DNA of 64,000 bases from Lachnospiraceae bacterium (lineage in GTDB: Bacteria > Bacillota > Clostridia > Lachnospirales > Lachnospiraceae). The translations under genes and the position numbers were made by a program. Under the pieces are notes generated by a model. It was not told the DNA's origin. It did no database searches and saw only the letters and a list, made by a program, of their open reading frames with translations. The DNA lies in contig JAILQK010000019.1 of NCBI GenBank assembly GCA_024699045.1, positions 1-64,000 on the forward strand, written 5' to 3'. Of this stretch, positions 40,463 through 48,497 are shown in pieces (position 1 is the first letter of the stretch; each line of letters opens with the position of its first letter).

Positions 40463-40717
40463 ATGCAGCATTTTACATATTACCCGAAGGGGGTCTGCTC
40501 GAGACAGATAGATTTTGATCTTGATGAAGAAGGAAAGATCCACGATCTTAAGTTTGTCGGGGGCTGTGACGGGAACCTGAAAGCGATCGGGATCCTGCTT
40601 GAAGGCACGGACGCCCGTGAGGCAGCGGAAAGACTAAGAGGCAACGATTGCAGAGGCCGGGGGACGTCATGCGCCGACCAGCTTTCAAAGGCGATCGACG
40701 GGATGGCGCTTTCCTGA
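40463..40717 (+). CDS. TSCPD domain-containing protein
   Basis: 'MQHFTYYPKGVCSRQIDFDLDEEGKIHDLKFVGGCDGNLKAIGILLEG...DCRGRGTSCADQLSKAI'. Confidence 0.88.
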   Translation: MQHFTYYPKGVCSRQIDFDLDEEGKIHDLKFVGGCDGNLKAIGILLEGTDAREAAERLRGNDCRGRGTSCADQLSKAIDGMALS

Positions 40718-40802
40718 AAAGACTGCCAAAGCCCATCCTACGGAAAAAGAGATAGCCGGAGCGGTTCATTTCTGCCGGACTCTGCCGTAAGGGTGGGGAA
40801 AT

Positions 40803-41663
40803 CTATACATTACCCAGATAAACGTGATCCAGATGACCGGAGGCCACCGAGCGCAGCCTTTGCATAAGCTTAATGTCTGTGGGAGGCGTATCGGTCATCA
40901 TGTACTGCGGGAAATATCTGGTAATGTGGAGGATGATCCCGGGATCGATCCCTGCTATCCAGGCGGCTTCTTTTTCCATATCAGACGGCTCGTCGCTTAA
41001 TCCGGGTACGATAAGGGTGGTAAGCTCGATATGAGCTGAGGCATGAGCCGCTTTTATAAAAGTCTTTACCGTATCGAAGTCGCCTCCCAGAGATCTGTAT
41101 CCTTCGGAGGAAAACACTTTCAGGTCTATGTTCATTGCATCTATAAAGGGAAGAACCTCTTCAAGGATCTCAGGGTTTATGTTCCCGTTCGTCACGAGGA
41201 CATTTACCAGTCCGGCTTTCTTTACAAGCTTTGCGGTTTCCAGAACATATTCATAAGCTATAAGGGGTTCATTGTAGGTGTAGGCTACACCTATATTGCC
41301 GTGAGAGCCTGCCAGTTCGACAGCAAGTTCGCAAAGCTCCGTCGGGGAAAGCTTTTCGGTGCGGAAAGCTCCTTTGAGTCCTGTCTGTGAGATCTCGTGA
41401 TTCTGACAGAACCTGCAGGACATATTGCATCCGAAGCTTCCGACGGAAAGGACAGGGCTTCCCGGCATGAAACCGGCCAGAGGTTTCTTTTCTATGGGGT
41501 CCAGCGCGGTAGCCGTAAGGGAACCGTAAGACACGGGAACAATGCGGCCGTCTTTATTGTGCCGCGCACGGCACCGACCGGTCTGTCCCTCCGATAACCT
41601 GCACCGGTGCGGACATACCGGGCATACAGAAATCTGATCGCTGCCTGTAATCCTGTTTTCCAT
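40803..41663 (-). CDS. amrS: AmmeMemoRadiSam system radical SAM enzyme
   Basis: 'CPVCPHRCRLSEGQTGRC', rSAM 'CNMSCRFCQNHEIS' (CxxxCxxC), 'VAYTYNEPLIAYEYV'. Confidence 0.9.
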   Translation of the reverse strand: MENRITGSDQISVCPVCPHRCRLSEGQTGRCRARHNKDGRIVPVSYGSLTATALDPIEKKPLAGFMPGSPVLSVGSFGCNMSCRFCQNHEISQTGLKGAFRTEKLSPTELCELAVELAGSHGNIGVAYTYNEPLIAYEYVLETAKLVKKAGLVNVLVTNGNINPEILEEVLPFIDAMNIDLKVFSSEGYRSLGGDFDTVKTFIKAAHASAHIELTTLIVPGLSDEPSDMEKEAAWIAGIDPGIILHITRYFPQYMMTDTPPTDIKLMQRLRSVASGHLDHVYLGNV

Positions 41664-41666
41664 GGG

Positions 41667-43022
41667 TCAGATATGCCTTACGACTTCAAATCTCTGCAGT
41701 GTCAGCTCTTCTGAGGGCCCTATCCCCGCCTTCTGTCTTGCGATATCGATCTGCTGCTCCACGGTATCAACGCCGTCGAGATCAGGCAGAAGAAGACCCC
41801 GGCGCATTCCGTTTGAAACTATCACGCCGTAGCGTTTTACATCAAGTTCATCATATGAGGTTACCGGCTCAGCTTCACCAAGCACATCAACGTTGATCTC
41901 AAGGTCATCCAGTTCGTCCTCTTTTACCGGGGAGAACCGGGGATCTCTTGAGACTGCCGAAACCGCATTCTCCCGGATCTCTTCGGCAACACTGCCGCAG
42001 GTTGCGGAGATAGTCCCGATACACCCTCTTAACATCCCGAATTCGTGCACGGATACAAAGGCACCGGCCCGGGTCTGAAGCATTTCGTCCGGAAGCCCTT
42101 CAAGGTCCGGGAGTTTTTTGCCTTTCACAAAATTGTTGATGGTTTCTCTGGCAAGCCTGACATATGCGTCCATGGCATCCGCTCCTTTCTCTTTCCCGGC
42201 AGCGGGCCGGTCATCGTCTCTGATCCTGAATATCGCGATCCCGTATCCGACACCGAACGTTGCTTCATGCGACAGGACTTCGCTTTTGACATTATGGGAA
42301 TGAAGGATCCCGCTCAGAATGACAAAAGAACGATGTCCGCATTCCTGGCTCTTGTCCAGCAGCCGTTCATCAAATTGCGAGAGTTCGGAAAGAGCGCCCC
42401 TTTTGATCACATCCATGAGCATGGAGTCGTATTTCGGCCCTTCGGGCCGATAGCCGTAAGGCCCGTCGGCTTTTTGACAGTGGGAAAGGTCTCCGCTTGC
42501 GATGACCACGATCTTTTTGTCGGTCCTTGAGGCGACACGGTCGATAACTCTTCCAAGGCTTTTGTGAACATCGAGCGAAAAACCGGAGAGACCTATGCGG
42601 ACCAGTTTGTAACCGGTATATCTTTTGTTGATGAAGTAAAGGGGGACCATGGTACCGTGATCCAGACGAGGATCCGTTTCTCCGTCGGTACCGGCCGGGA
42701 TCCCGGCGCTCTCAGCGGCATCGCAGATCTGCTGAACAAGTTCGGTGTCATAGTCCACTTCGAAGGAGACCTCGGGAGCGCCGAAGCTTCCAAAATTTCC
42801 GGAGGCATGCGTCCCGGGTGATATATGAAAGTAGTCGGAATACATGGTCGCATGAGGAGAGGTAACGATGATGGTGTCAGGCTGTATGTCTGCGATCCGT
42901 CTGGATACTTTCTCGAATGCGCTTTCTGTTGAATGTATCTTCCATTGCTCGCCTCTTCCTATCTCGGGTACTGCGACCGGAGGGTGAGGTACCATGAATG
43001 CTTCTGTTATCGGCATGGGCAT
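41667..43022 (-). CDS. MEMO-like / AMMECR1-like fusion (AmmeMemoRadiSam proteins B and A)
   Basis: N-term 'AFMVPHPPVAVPEIGRGE...DTIIVTSPHATMYSDYFHI...VVIASGDLSHC'; C-term 'GAFVSVHEFGMLRGCIGTI...DPRFSPVKEDELDDLEINVDVL'. SD favours start at 43016. Confidence 0.9.
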   Translation of the reverse strand: MPMPITEAFMVPHPPVAVPEIGRGEQWKIHSTESAFEKVSRRIADIQPDTIIVTSPHATMYSDYFHISPGTHASGNFGSFGAPEVSFEVDYDTELVQQICDAAESAGIPAGTDGETDPRLDHGTMVPLYFINKRYTGYKLVRIGLSGFSLDVHKSLGRVIDRVASRTDKKIVVIASGDLSHCQKADGPYGYRPEGPKYDSMLMDVIKRGALSELSQFDERLLDKSQECGHRSFVILSGILHSHNVKSEVLSHEATFGVGYGIAIFRIRDDDRPAAGKEKGADAMDAYVRLARETINNFVKGKKLPDLEGLPDEMLQTRAGAFVSVHEFGMLRGCIGTISATCGSVAEEIRENAVSAVSRDPRFSPVKEDELDDLEINVDVLGEAEPVTSYDELDVKRYGVIVSNGMRRGLLLPDLDGVDTVEQQIDIARQKAGIGPSEELTLQRFEVVRHI

Positions 43023-43149
43023 ACTCCTTCTTTTCGGTAAGCTCTCTTACACAGTCGACCATAATCGGTACTATTTCAACTTTACTACCAAAATACAGAA
43101 GCATCAATACATTAAAAATAATTGCAAGGGTCATTGTTCCGGTCATCAT
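42877..43149 (-). CDS. Possible small membrane protein overlapping the MEMO gene start out of frame
   Basis: GGAGG Shine-Dalgarno (plus-strand CCTCC 43155-43159) 5-8 nt before ATG ATG; hydrophobic N-terminus 'MMTGTMTLAIIFNVLMLLYFGSKVEIVPIMV'. Confidence 0.35.
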   Translation of the reverse strand: MMTGTMTLAIIFNVLMLLYFGSKVEIVPIMVDCVRELTEKKEYAHADNRSIHGTSPSGRSTRDRKRRAMEDTFNRKRIRESIQTDRRHTA

Positions 43150-43304
43150 GCGAACCTCCGTGTATTATACTGAATGAGTTTATATGCCGCTGTCATCATC
43201 TTATGAAAGGATTTTCTCAAAATGAATGTACATTAAGACGGACAGCATCATTTGGCGCGGGAGGTGACAGAATTGAAGTGACAGGTTAAATGCGTATGGG
43301 ATTG

Positions 43305-43334
43305 TTGACCCTGTTTCAGCAGTTCTAGTATAAT
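43305..43334 (+). promoter_or_regulatory. Sigma-A promoter abutting the gtrA-family start codon
   Basis: TTGACC (43305-43310), 18-nt spacer, TATAAT (43329-43334). Confidence 0.65.
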
Positions 43335-43335
43335 C

Positions 43336-43806
43336 ATGGCGATGGATGATTTTATAAGAAGGGTACTAAAGATTTTTCATATCAGGCTTTCGGAGGGAAA
43401 GGAGACGGCTCTGATCCAGTTCGTTAAGTTCGGGATAGTGGGAGTTTCCAATACTCTGCTGAGCTATGCGATCAACGTGGTGATCCTGCTCGCGCTTTCC
43501 CCACTGAAGCTTTCCTGGGATTATTTTGCGGCAAATGTGGTCGCGTTCATCCTCAGCGTAGCCTGGTCATTTTTCTGGAACAATAAATATGTGTTCGTGA
43601 AGAAGGACGGAGAGAAGAGGAACATCTGGGCCGCGCTCTTAAAGACATATATTTCCTATGCGCTTACCGGTCTTGTGCTGGCCAATGTCCTTTCTTATAT
43701 CTGGATCGATGTGGTGGGCATATCAAAATTCATCGCGCCGCTGCTCAATCTGATAATAAGTGTTCCCGTGAATTTCCTTATGAATAAGCTCTGGGCATTC
43801 AAATGA
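43336..43806 (+). CDS. GtrA family membrane protein
   Basis: 'FVKFGIVGVSNTLLSYAINVVILLAL...AWSFFWNNKYVFV...LLNLIISVPVNFLMNKLWAFK'; ATG 43342 may be the true start. Confidence 0.92.
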   Translation: MAMDDFIRRVLKIFHIRLSEGKETALIQFVKFGIVGVSNTLLSYAINVVILLALSPLKLSWDYFAANVVAFILSVAWSFFWNNKYVFVKKDGEKRNIWAALLKTYISYALTGLVLANVLSYIWIDVVGISKFIAPLLNLIISVPVNFLMNKLWAFK

Positions 43807-43867
43807 ACCCATATAAAGCCCCCGTTTCAGGAGCGCGGGCAGGATAAAAAAAGTAGTTGCATTTTGA

Positions 43868-43909
43868 GTTAGTCTATGCTAACATATCACATGGTTAGCA
43901 ATGACTAAC
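43868..43909. promoter_or_regulatory. Tandem palindromic operators GTTAG-N6-CTAAC
   Basis: GTTAGTCTATGCTAAC (43868-43883) and GTTAGCAATGACTAAC (43894-43909), separated by 10 bp. Confidence 0.6.
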
Positions 43910-43934
43910 ACATACATTTATATTTCTCCTATAC

Positions 43935-43978
43935 TATAATATCCGTTCCGGGGGTGGGATACCGGAACGGATATTATA
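43935..43978. terminator. Long perfect hairpin between convergent genes
   Basis: 17-bp perfect arms TATAATATCCGTTCCGG / CCGGAACGGATATTATA, 10-nt loop; no clear U-tract on either strand. Confidence 0.5.
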
Positions 43979-44002
43979 CTGTTCAGCGTTATGGGACGGG
44001 CT

Positions 44003-46612
44003 TCAGTCTGCAGCGTTTCTGATGATCTCTGCCTTAAGCGCAGGGTTCCCCTCGCTTTGATCGCGATCGATGTTTATCACGTCACCCTCACCGGCCCCGT
44101 CGGAAAGGATGGCTCTTGCTGCAAGGGTTTCCACGTTCTTTTGCATGTACCGCTTCAGCGGACGAGCGCCGTATACGGGATCATATCCGCCGTCGGCTAT
44201 GATTTTTTTCGCTTCGTCCGTAAGGGTTATGGAGAGCTGCTTATCGGCAAGTCTCTTGTTCGTGTCCGCGATAAGGAGCTCGATGATCCCTTTGATATTT
44301 GCCTTGGTCAGCGGCCTGAATTCAATGATCTCGTCCAGCCGGTTCAGGAATTCGGGCCTGAAGTGGGAGCGCAGCTCCGCGTCAACCGCCTGATGAGCCT
44401 CACTGCTTATACGTCCCGAGTCATCGATACCTTCCAGAAGGTATTGAGAGCCTATATTGGACGTCATGATAAGGATGGTATTCTTGAAGTCCACGGTCCT
44501 GCCCTGAGAGTCCGTTATGCGTCCGTCATCAAGGACCTGGAGCAGCACATTGAACACATCCGGATGGGCTTTTTCGACCTCATCGAAGAGCACCACGGAA
44601 TAAGGGTGTCTCCTGACCGCTTCGGTAAGCTGACCGCCCTCGTCATATCCTACATATCCGGGAGGGGCTCCTATGAGCCTTGATACCGAGAATTTTTCCA
44701 TATATTCGGACATATCTATCCTGACGATGTTGTTTTCATCGTCAAACAGTGCTTCGGCCAGAGCCTTTGCGAGCTCGGTCTTGCCGACTCCGGTAGGGCC
44801 CAGGAAGAGGAAGCTTCCGATTGGCTTTGACGGATCCTTGATCCCGGCCCTTGACCTTATGATCGCATCGACGACCTTTTCGACGGCTTCGTTCTGGCCG
44901 ATCACGCGTTTATGAAGAGTGTCTCCCAGATGGAGAACCTTTTCCCTCTCGCCTTCATTCAGCTTGGAGACGGGGATCCCTGTCCAGCGGGATACGATCG
45001 TAGCGATCTCGTCTTCGGTAACGGCTTCGTGCACCATCGAGATGTCTTTTGAATTTAAGGCTGATTCTGCGGCTTCAAGTTCGGACTGAAGCTTCGGAAG
45101 GTCACCGTACTGAAGCTTGGCGGCTTTTTCCAGATCCCCCTGCCTCTGGGCGATCTGTATCTCATTGTTTACCGACTCTATCTGCTCACGCAGCTCCGAG
45201 AGCCTGCCTACGCTCTGCTTTTCATTATCCCACTTGGCTTTGTCGTTCTGGAAGGCCTCGTTCAGCTCGGAGATATCCTTTTGCAGTTCCGAAAGCCGCT
45301 GTTTTGACGCATTGTCTTTTTCCTTTTTCAGGGCGGTCTCTTCTATCTGCATCTGAGTGAGCCTTCTCCTCATCTCATCAAGCTCCGCGGGCATCGAATC
45401 CATTTCGGTCTTTATCGAAGCGCAGGCTTCATCGACAAGGTCTATCGCTTTGTCGGGCAGGAATCTGTCCGAGATATAACGGTTTGACAGGACTGCGGCA
45501 GCTACGAGAGCCGAATCGGCGATCTTTACGCTGTGATATACCTCATAGCGGTCCTTGAGTCCGCGGAGTATCGATATGGTATCCTCCACCGTGGGCTCGT
45601 CTACGAGAACCGGCTGGAAACGGCGCTCCAGCGCTTTGTCCTTTTCTATGTATTCCCTGTATTCATCAAGGGTCGTCGCGCCTATACAGTGAAGCTCTCC
45701 GCGCGCCAGCATCGGTTTGAGCATATTGCCGGCATCCATTGCGCCGTCGGTCTTGCCGGCGCCGACTATAAGATGCAGCTCGTCTATGAACAGGATGACT
45801 CTTCCGTCGGAACGCCGCACTTCCTCGAGGACCGCCTTAAGCCTTTCCTCAAACTCACCGCGATATTTTGCCCCGGCTACGAGGGCGCCCATATCAAGAG
45901 AGAAGATCTCCTTTTCCTTAAGTGCATCGGGGACATCCCCGGCTACTATCCTCTGGGCAAGGCCTTCGACCGCGGCGGTCTTTCCGACGCCGGGTTCTCC
46001 GATAAGGACCGGATTGTTCTTTGTTTTCCTTGAAAGGATGAGGATGGTGTTGCGGATCTCCGTATCACGTCCGATGACAGGATCAAGCTTTTGTTCTCTG
46101 GCTCTGGCGACCAGATTTGTACCGTATTTTTCAAGCACATCGTAGGTGTCTTCGGGATTGTCGGTATTTACGCTCTGATTACCGCGGACTTCGGAGAGGA
46201 CCTGAAGAAAATGGTCTCTTGTGATGCCGTAATCCTTCAGGATCTCTTTAAGCTCGCGGCCCGGGTGTTTTATCGTTGCGAGAAAGAGATGCTCTACCGA
46301 TACATATGAATCGCCCATGGCCTTTGCCTCGTCCGGCGCCGAGAGGAGGATCTTATTCAGATCCTGTCCCATATAAGACTCAGCCCCCTGAACCTTCGGG
46401 CGTTTTTCTATTATCCCGAGGATACCCTGAGTGAATTCCTCGGTATCTATCCACATCTTTTCAATGAGTTTCTTGATCAGGGAATCGTCCAGCGTCATCA
46501 GTGAATAAACGAGATGAGCGGGGACCAGTTCCTGGTTGCCGTAATCCGAAGCGATCTTCTGGCATCCGTTTACCGCCTTGATGGAATTTTGTGTAAATTT
46601 GTCTATATTCAT
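44003..46612 (-). CDS. clpB: ATP-dependent chaperone ClpB
   Basis: Two AAA+ modules '[18 protein letters not shown]' and '[22 protein letters not shown]', ClpB N-domain and middle coiled coil. Confidence 0.97.
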   Translation of the reverse strand: MNIDKFTQNSIKAVNGCQKIASDYGNQELVPAHLVYSLMTLDDSLIKKLIEKMWIDTEEFTQGILGIIEKRPKVQGAESYMGQDLNKILLSAPDEAKAMGDSYVSVEHLFLATIKHPGRELKEILKDYGITRDHFLQVLSEVRGNQSVNTDNPEDTYDVLEKYGTNLVARAREQKLDPVIGRDTEIRNTILILSRKTKNNPVLIGEPGVGKTAAVEGLAQRIVAGDVPDALKEKEIFSLDMGALVAGAKYRGEFEERLKAVLEEVRRSDGRVILFIDELHLIVGAGKTDGAMDAGNMLKPMLARGELHCIGATTLDEYREYIEKDKALERRFQPVLVDEPTVEDTISILRGLKDRYEVYHSVKIADSALVAAAVLSNRYISDRFLPDKAIDLVDEACASIKTEMDSMPAELDEMRRRLTQMQIEETALKKEKDNASKQRLSELQKDISELNEAFQNDKAKWDNEKQSVGRLSELREQIESVNNEIQIAQRQGDLEKAAKLQYGDLPKLQSELEAAESALNSKDISMVHEAVTEDEIATIVSRWTGIPVSKLNEGEREKVLHLGDTLHKRVIGQNEAVEKVVDAIIRSRAGIKDPSKPIGSFLFLGPTGVGKTELAKALAEALFDDENNIVRIDMSEYMEKFSVSRLIGAPPGYVGYDEGGQLTEAVRRHPYSVVLFDEVEKAHPDVFNVLLQVLDDGRITDSQGRTVDFKNTILIMTSNIGSQYLLEGIDDSGRISSEAHQAVDAELRSHFRPEFLNRLDEIIEFRPLTKANIKGIIELLIADTNKRLADKQLSITLTDEAKKIIADGGYDPVYGARPLKRYMQKNVETLAARAILSDGAGEGDVINIDRDQSEGNPALKAEIIRNAAD

Positions 46613-46716
46613 ATCAGTGCCTCCTTTCCGGGGACCGATCCTATAACGGCCCGTCGTGACTTTGTATCAGGGCGGGCCGGAGATCATTGGTTCAAAACAT
46701 ATACTACATCCAATTG

Positions 46717-46743
46717 TTAGCACTGTCAAGAGGTGAGTGCTAA
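46717..46743. promoter_or_regulatory. CIRCE element (HrcA operator) upstream of clpB
   Basis: TTAGCACTG-N9-GAGTGCTAA: one mismatch to TTAGCACTC-N9-GAGTGCTAA; minus-strand TTGACA-N17-TAGTAT overlaps it. Confidence 0.9.
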
Positions 46744-46918
46744 TCCAAAGGAAGGCTTATTTATAAGCTTTTTTATAAGGTCTTACCGATGCTTGATATT
46801 ATAAGGCGGGTTTATTTATAATGGATGAAACATGCTCCGGGCTTTTGACAGCTTTCCGCAGGAATCGGACCGGGGGTGTTGGACTGTTATCCGGTTGCAC
46901 AGAACAGGAGGTATCGCA

Positions 46919-47293
46919 GTGAGGATTCTGGGAAACATATTATGGATAATATTCGGAGGCCTTTTCAGCGCGCTTGGATGGATCCTTGCGGGGTGTCTGT
47001 GGTGTATAACGATAGTGGGCATTCCGATAGGCTTACAGTGCTTTAAGCTTTCTTCGATATCGTTTAATCCTTTCGGTAAAGAGATAATCTATGACGGAGG
47101 AACGGTTTCGGTCCTGGTGAATGTGCTCTGGTTCATTTTGTCGGGGCTGGAGCTTGCGATAGGGAATGCGGTCATGGGATGTATACTTTGCGTTACCATT
47201 GTGGGCATACCTTTCGGAATGCAGTTTTTTAAGATCGCGAGACTGTCACTGGCTCCGTTCGGGGCAACTGTTGTAAGGACCGAGATCCTTTGA
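46919..47293 (+). CDS. YccF domain-containing membrane protein
   Basis: 'ILGNILWIIFGGLFSALGWILAGCLWCITIVGIPIGLQCFKL' and repeat 'CILCVTIVGIPFGMQFFKIARLSLAPFG'; GTG start with AGGAGG upstream. Confidence 0.88.
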   Translation: MRILGNILWIIFGGLFSALGWILAGCLWCITIVGIPIGLQCFKLSSISFNPFGKEIIYDGGTVSVLVNVLWFILSGLELAIGNAVMGCILCVTIVGIPFGMQFFKIARLSLAPFGATVVRTEIL

Positions 47294-47342
47294 TCTTATT
47301 ATTGACTGATCGCAAAAAAAATCCGGAACAGGAGAGGAAAAT

Positions 47343-47984
47343 ATGCCGCTTGAACATAACAGAAATCTGACCGATGCCGGCAATCCGGCAAAGCCGGCCG
47401 GTAAAGCCGGGGAGGACATGCTGCTCTATATGAATAAAGAGCATAAAGATCTGACGCTATGGGCGTTGGATATCTTTGAGCGCGGTGCCGGAGACCGGAT
47501 CCTGGATATCGGCTGCGGAGGCGGTGAGACGATACGGGTCCTTTCGGAAAGGATCCCGACGGGGCATTTCACCGGGATCGATCATTCGGAGGTTTCGGTA
47601 AAGCTCTCAGGTGAGACGAATGCTTCGAGTATCCGGGAGGGCAGGACGGAGATCCTGTCGGGGTCCGTTTCGGAGCTTCCTTTTGAAGACGGATCATTTG
47701 ACAGGATCATCACGGTAGAAAGCTTTTATTTCTGGCCGGATCCCCCGGAAAGCCTGAAGGAGGTATACCGGGTCCTCACGAAAGGGGGAAGGTTCTTTCT
47801 TGTATCCGAGATATATGAACGTCCCGACCTTACCGGGCGCAGCAGGAGTAATATCGAAAAATATAAGATGAACGTTCCCGGGATCGGGGAGTTTAAGGAA
47901 TTGTTCCGTGAGGCCGGTTTTTCGGACACGGAGATACACTTGAAGGACGGAGAGTACTGGATCGTTGTGGAGGGAATAAAGTAA
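47343..47984 (+). CDS. Class I SAM-dependent methyltransferase
   Basis: 'RILDIGCGGGETIRVLSERIP...GIDHSEVSVKL...LPFEDGSFDRIITVESFYFWPDP'. Confidence 0.9.
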   Translation: MPLEHNRNLTDAGNPAKPAGKAGEDMLLYMNKEHKDLTLWALDIFERGAGDRILDIGCGGGETIRVLSERIPTGHFTGIDHSEVSVKLSGETNASSIREGRTEILSGSVSELPFEDGSFDRIITVESFYFWPDPPESLKEVYRVLTKGGRFFLVSEIYERPDLTGRSRSNIEKYKMNVPGIGEFKELFREAGFSDTEIHLKDGEYWIVVEGIK

Positions 47985-47991
47985 ACGGAAG

Positions 47992-48492
47992 ATGTTAAGA
48001 TACTGTCCCGTTTGTAAGCAGGATCATGATTTTGATCCGTTGATGGTTTCCGGAAAAGAAGATCTGATATGTCCCACATGCGGGAACATCATCGATAAGA
48101 ACAGCAGGAACCCGGAAAGCAAAGCGGCTATAGAGGAGACCGAGGAAAAGATCGGTCGTGTCTATGCCGCCTTACTGCATATGGGTTATATCTTTTATAT
48201 GGTCATGGGTGTCATCGGGGCCACAGGTTTTTTCCTTGATGTCAGGATGCTTTTGTATGTGGCTACCGGCATTTCGCTGGCGGTCTATGTTATCCAGTTC
48301 CTGACAGGGACCGTTACGTTTCCTTCCGGAGTGATCCTTTTACCGGCGGGAGCGGTGGCCTGTTATTTTTATTTCCATACCATAGAGGGCGCATGCCTTG
48401 GCATACATCTCGTATTTCTCATCAGACATCTGATAAGGGATGTCATCTTCAGGCTGGTCCTGACTTTCATCAGAGCCGTATCGGGTGATTAG
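47992..48492 (+). CDS. Small membrane protein with N-terminal zinc-ribbon-like motif
   Basis: 'YCPVCKQDHDF...LICPTCGNII' followed by TM segments. Confidence 0.65.
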   Translation: MLRYCPVCKQDHDFDPLMVSGKEDLICPTCGNIIDKNSRNPESKAAIEETEEKIGRVYAALLHMGYIFYMVMGVIGATGFFLDVRMLLYVATGISLAVYVIQFLTGTVTFPSGVILLPAGAVACYFYFHTIEGACLGIHLVFLIRHLIRDVIFRLVLTFIRAVSGD

Positions 48493-48497
48493 CCTGC

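Noticed and set aside
43164-43169. TATAAT as the promoter of the minus-strand MEMO/rSAM genes
   Set aside because: Expected TSS would fall inside the Shine-Dalgarno, and no -35 is found at 16-18 nt.
45533-46145. Plus-strand ORFs of 142-166 aa inside clpB
   Set aside because: Antisense to a strongly conserved clpB frame; low-complexity Ser/Arg/Leu composition typical of shadow ORFs.
47370-47412. CCGG-rich cluster (GCCGGCAATCCGGCAAAGCCGGCCGGTAAAGCCGG) as a regulatory repeat
   Set aside because: Lies inside the methyltransferase coding frame and is explained by the peptide AGNPAKPAGKAG.
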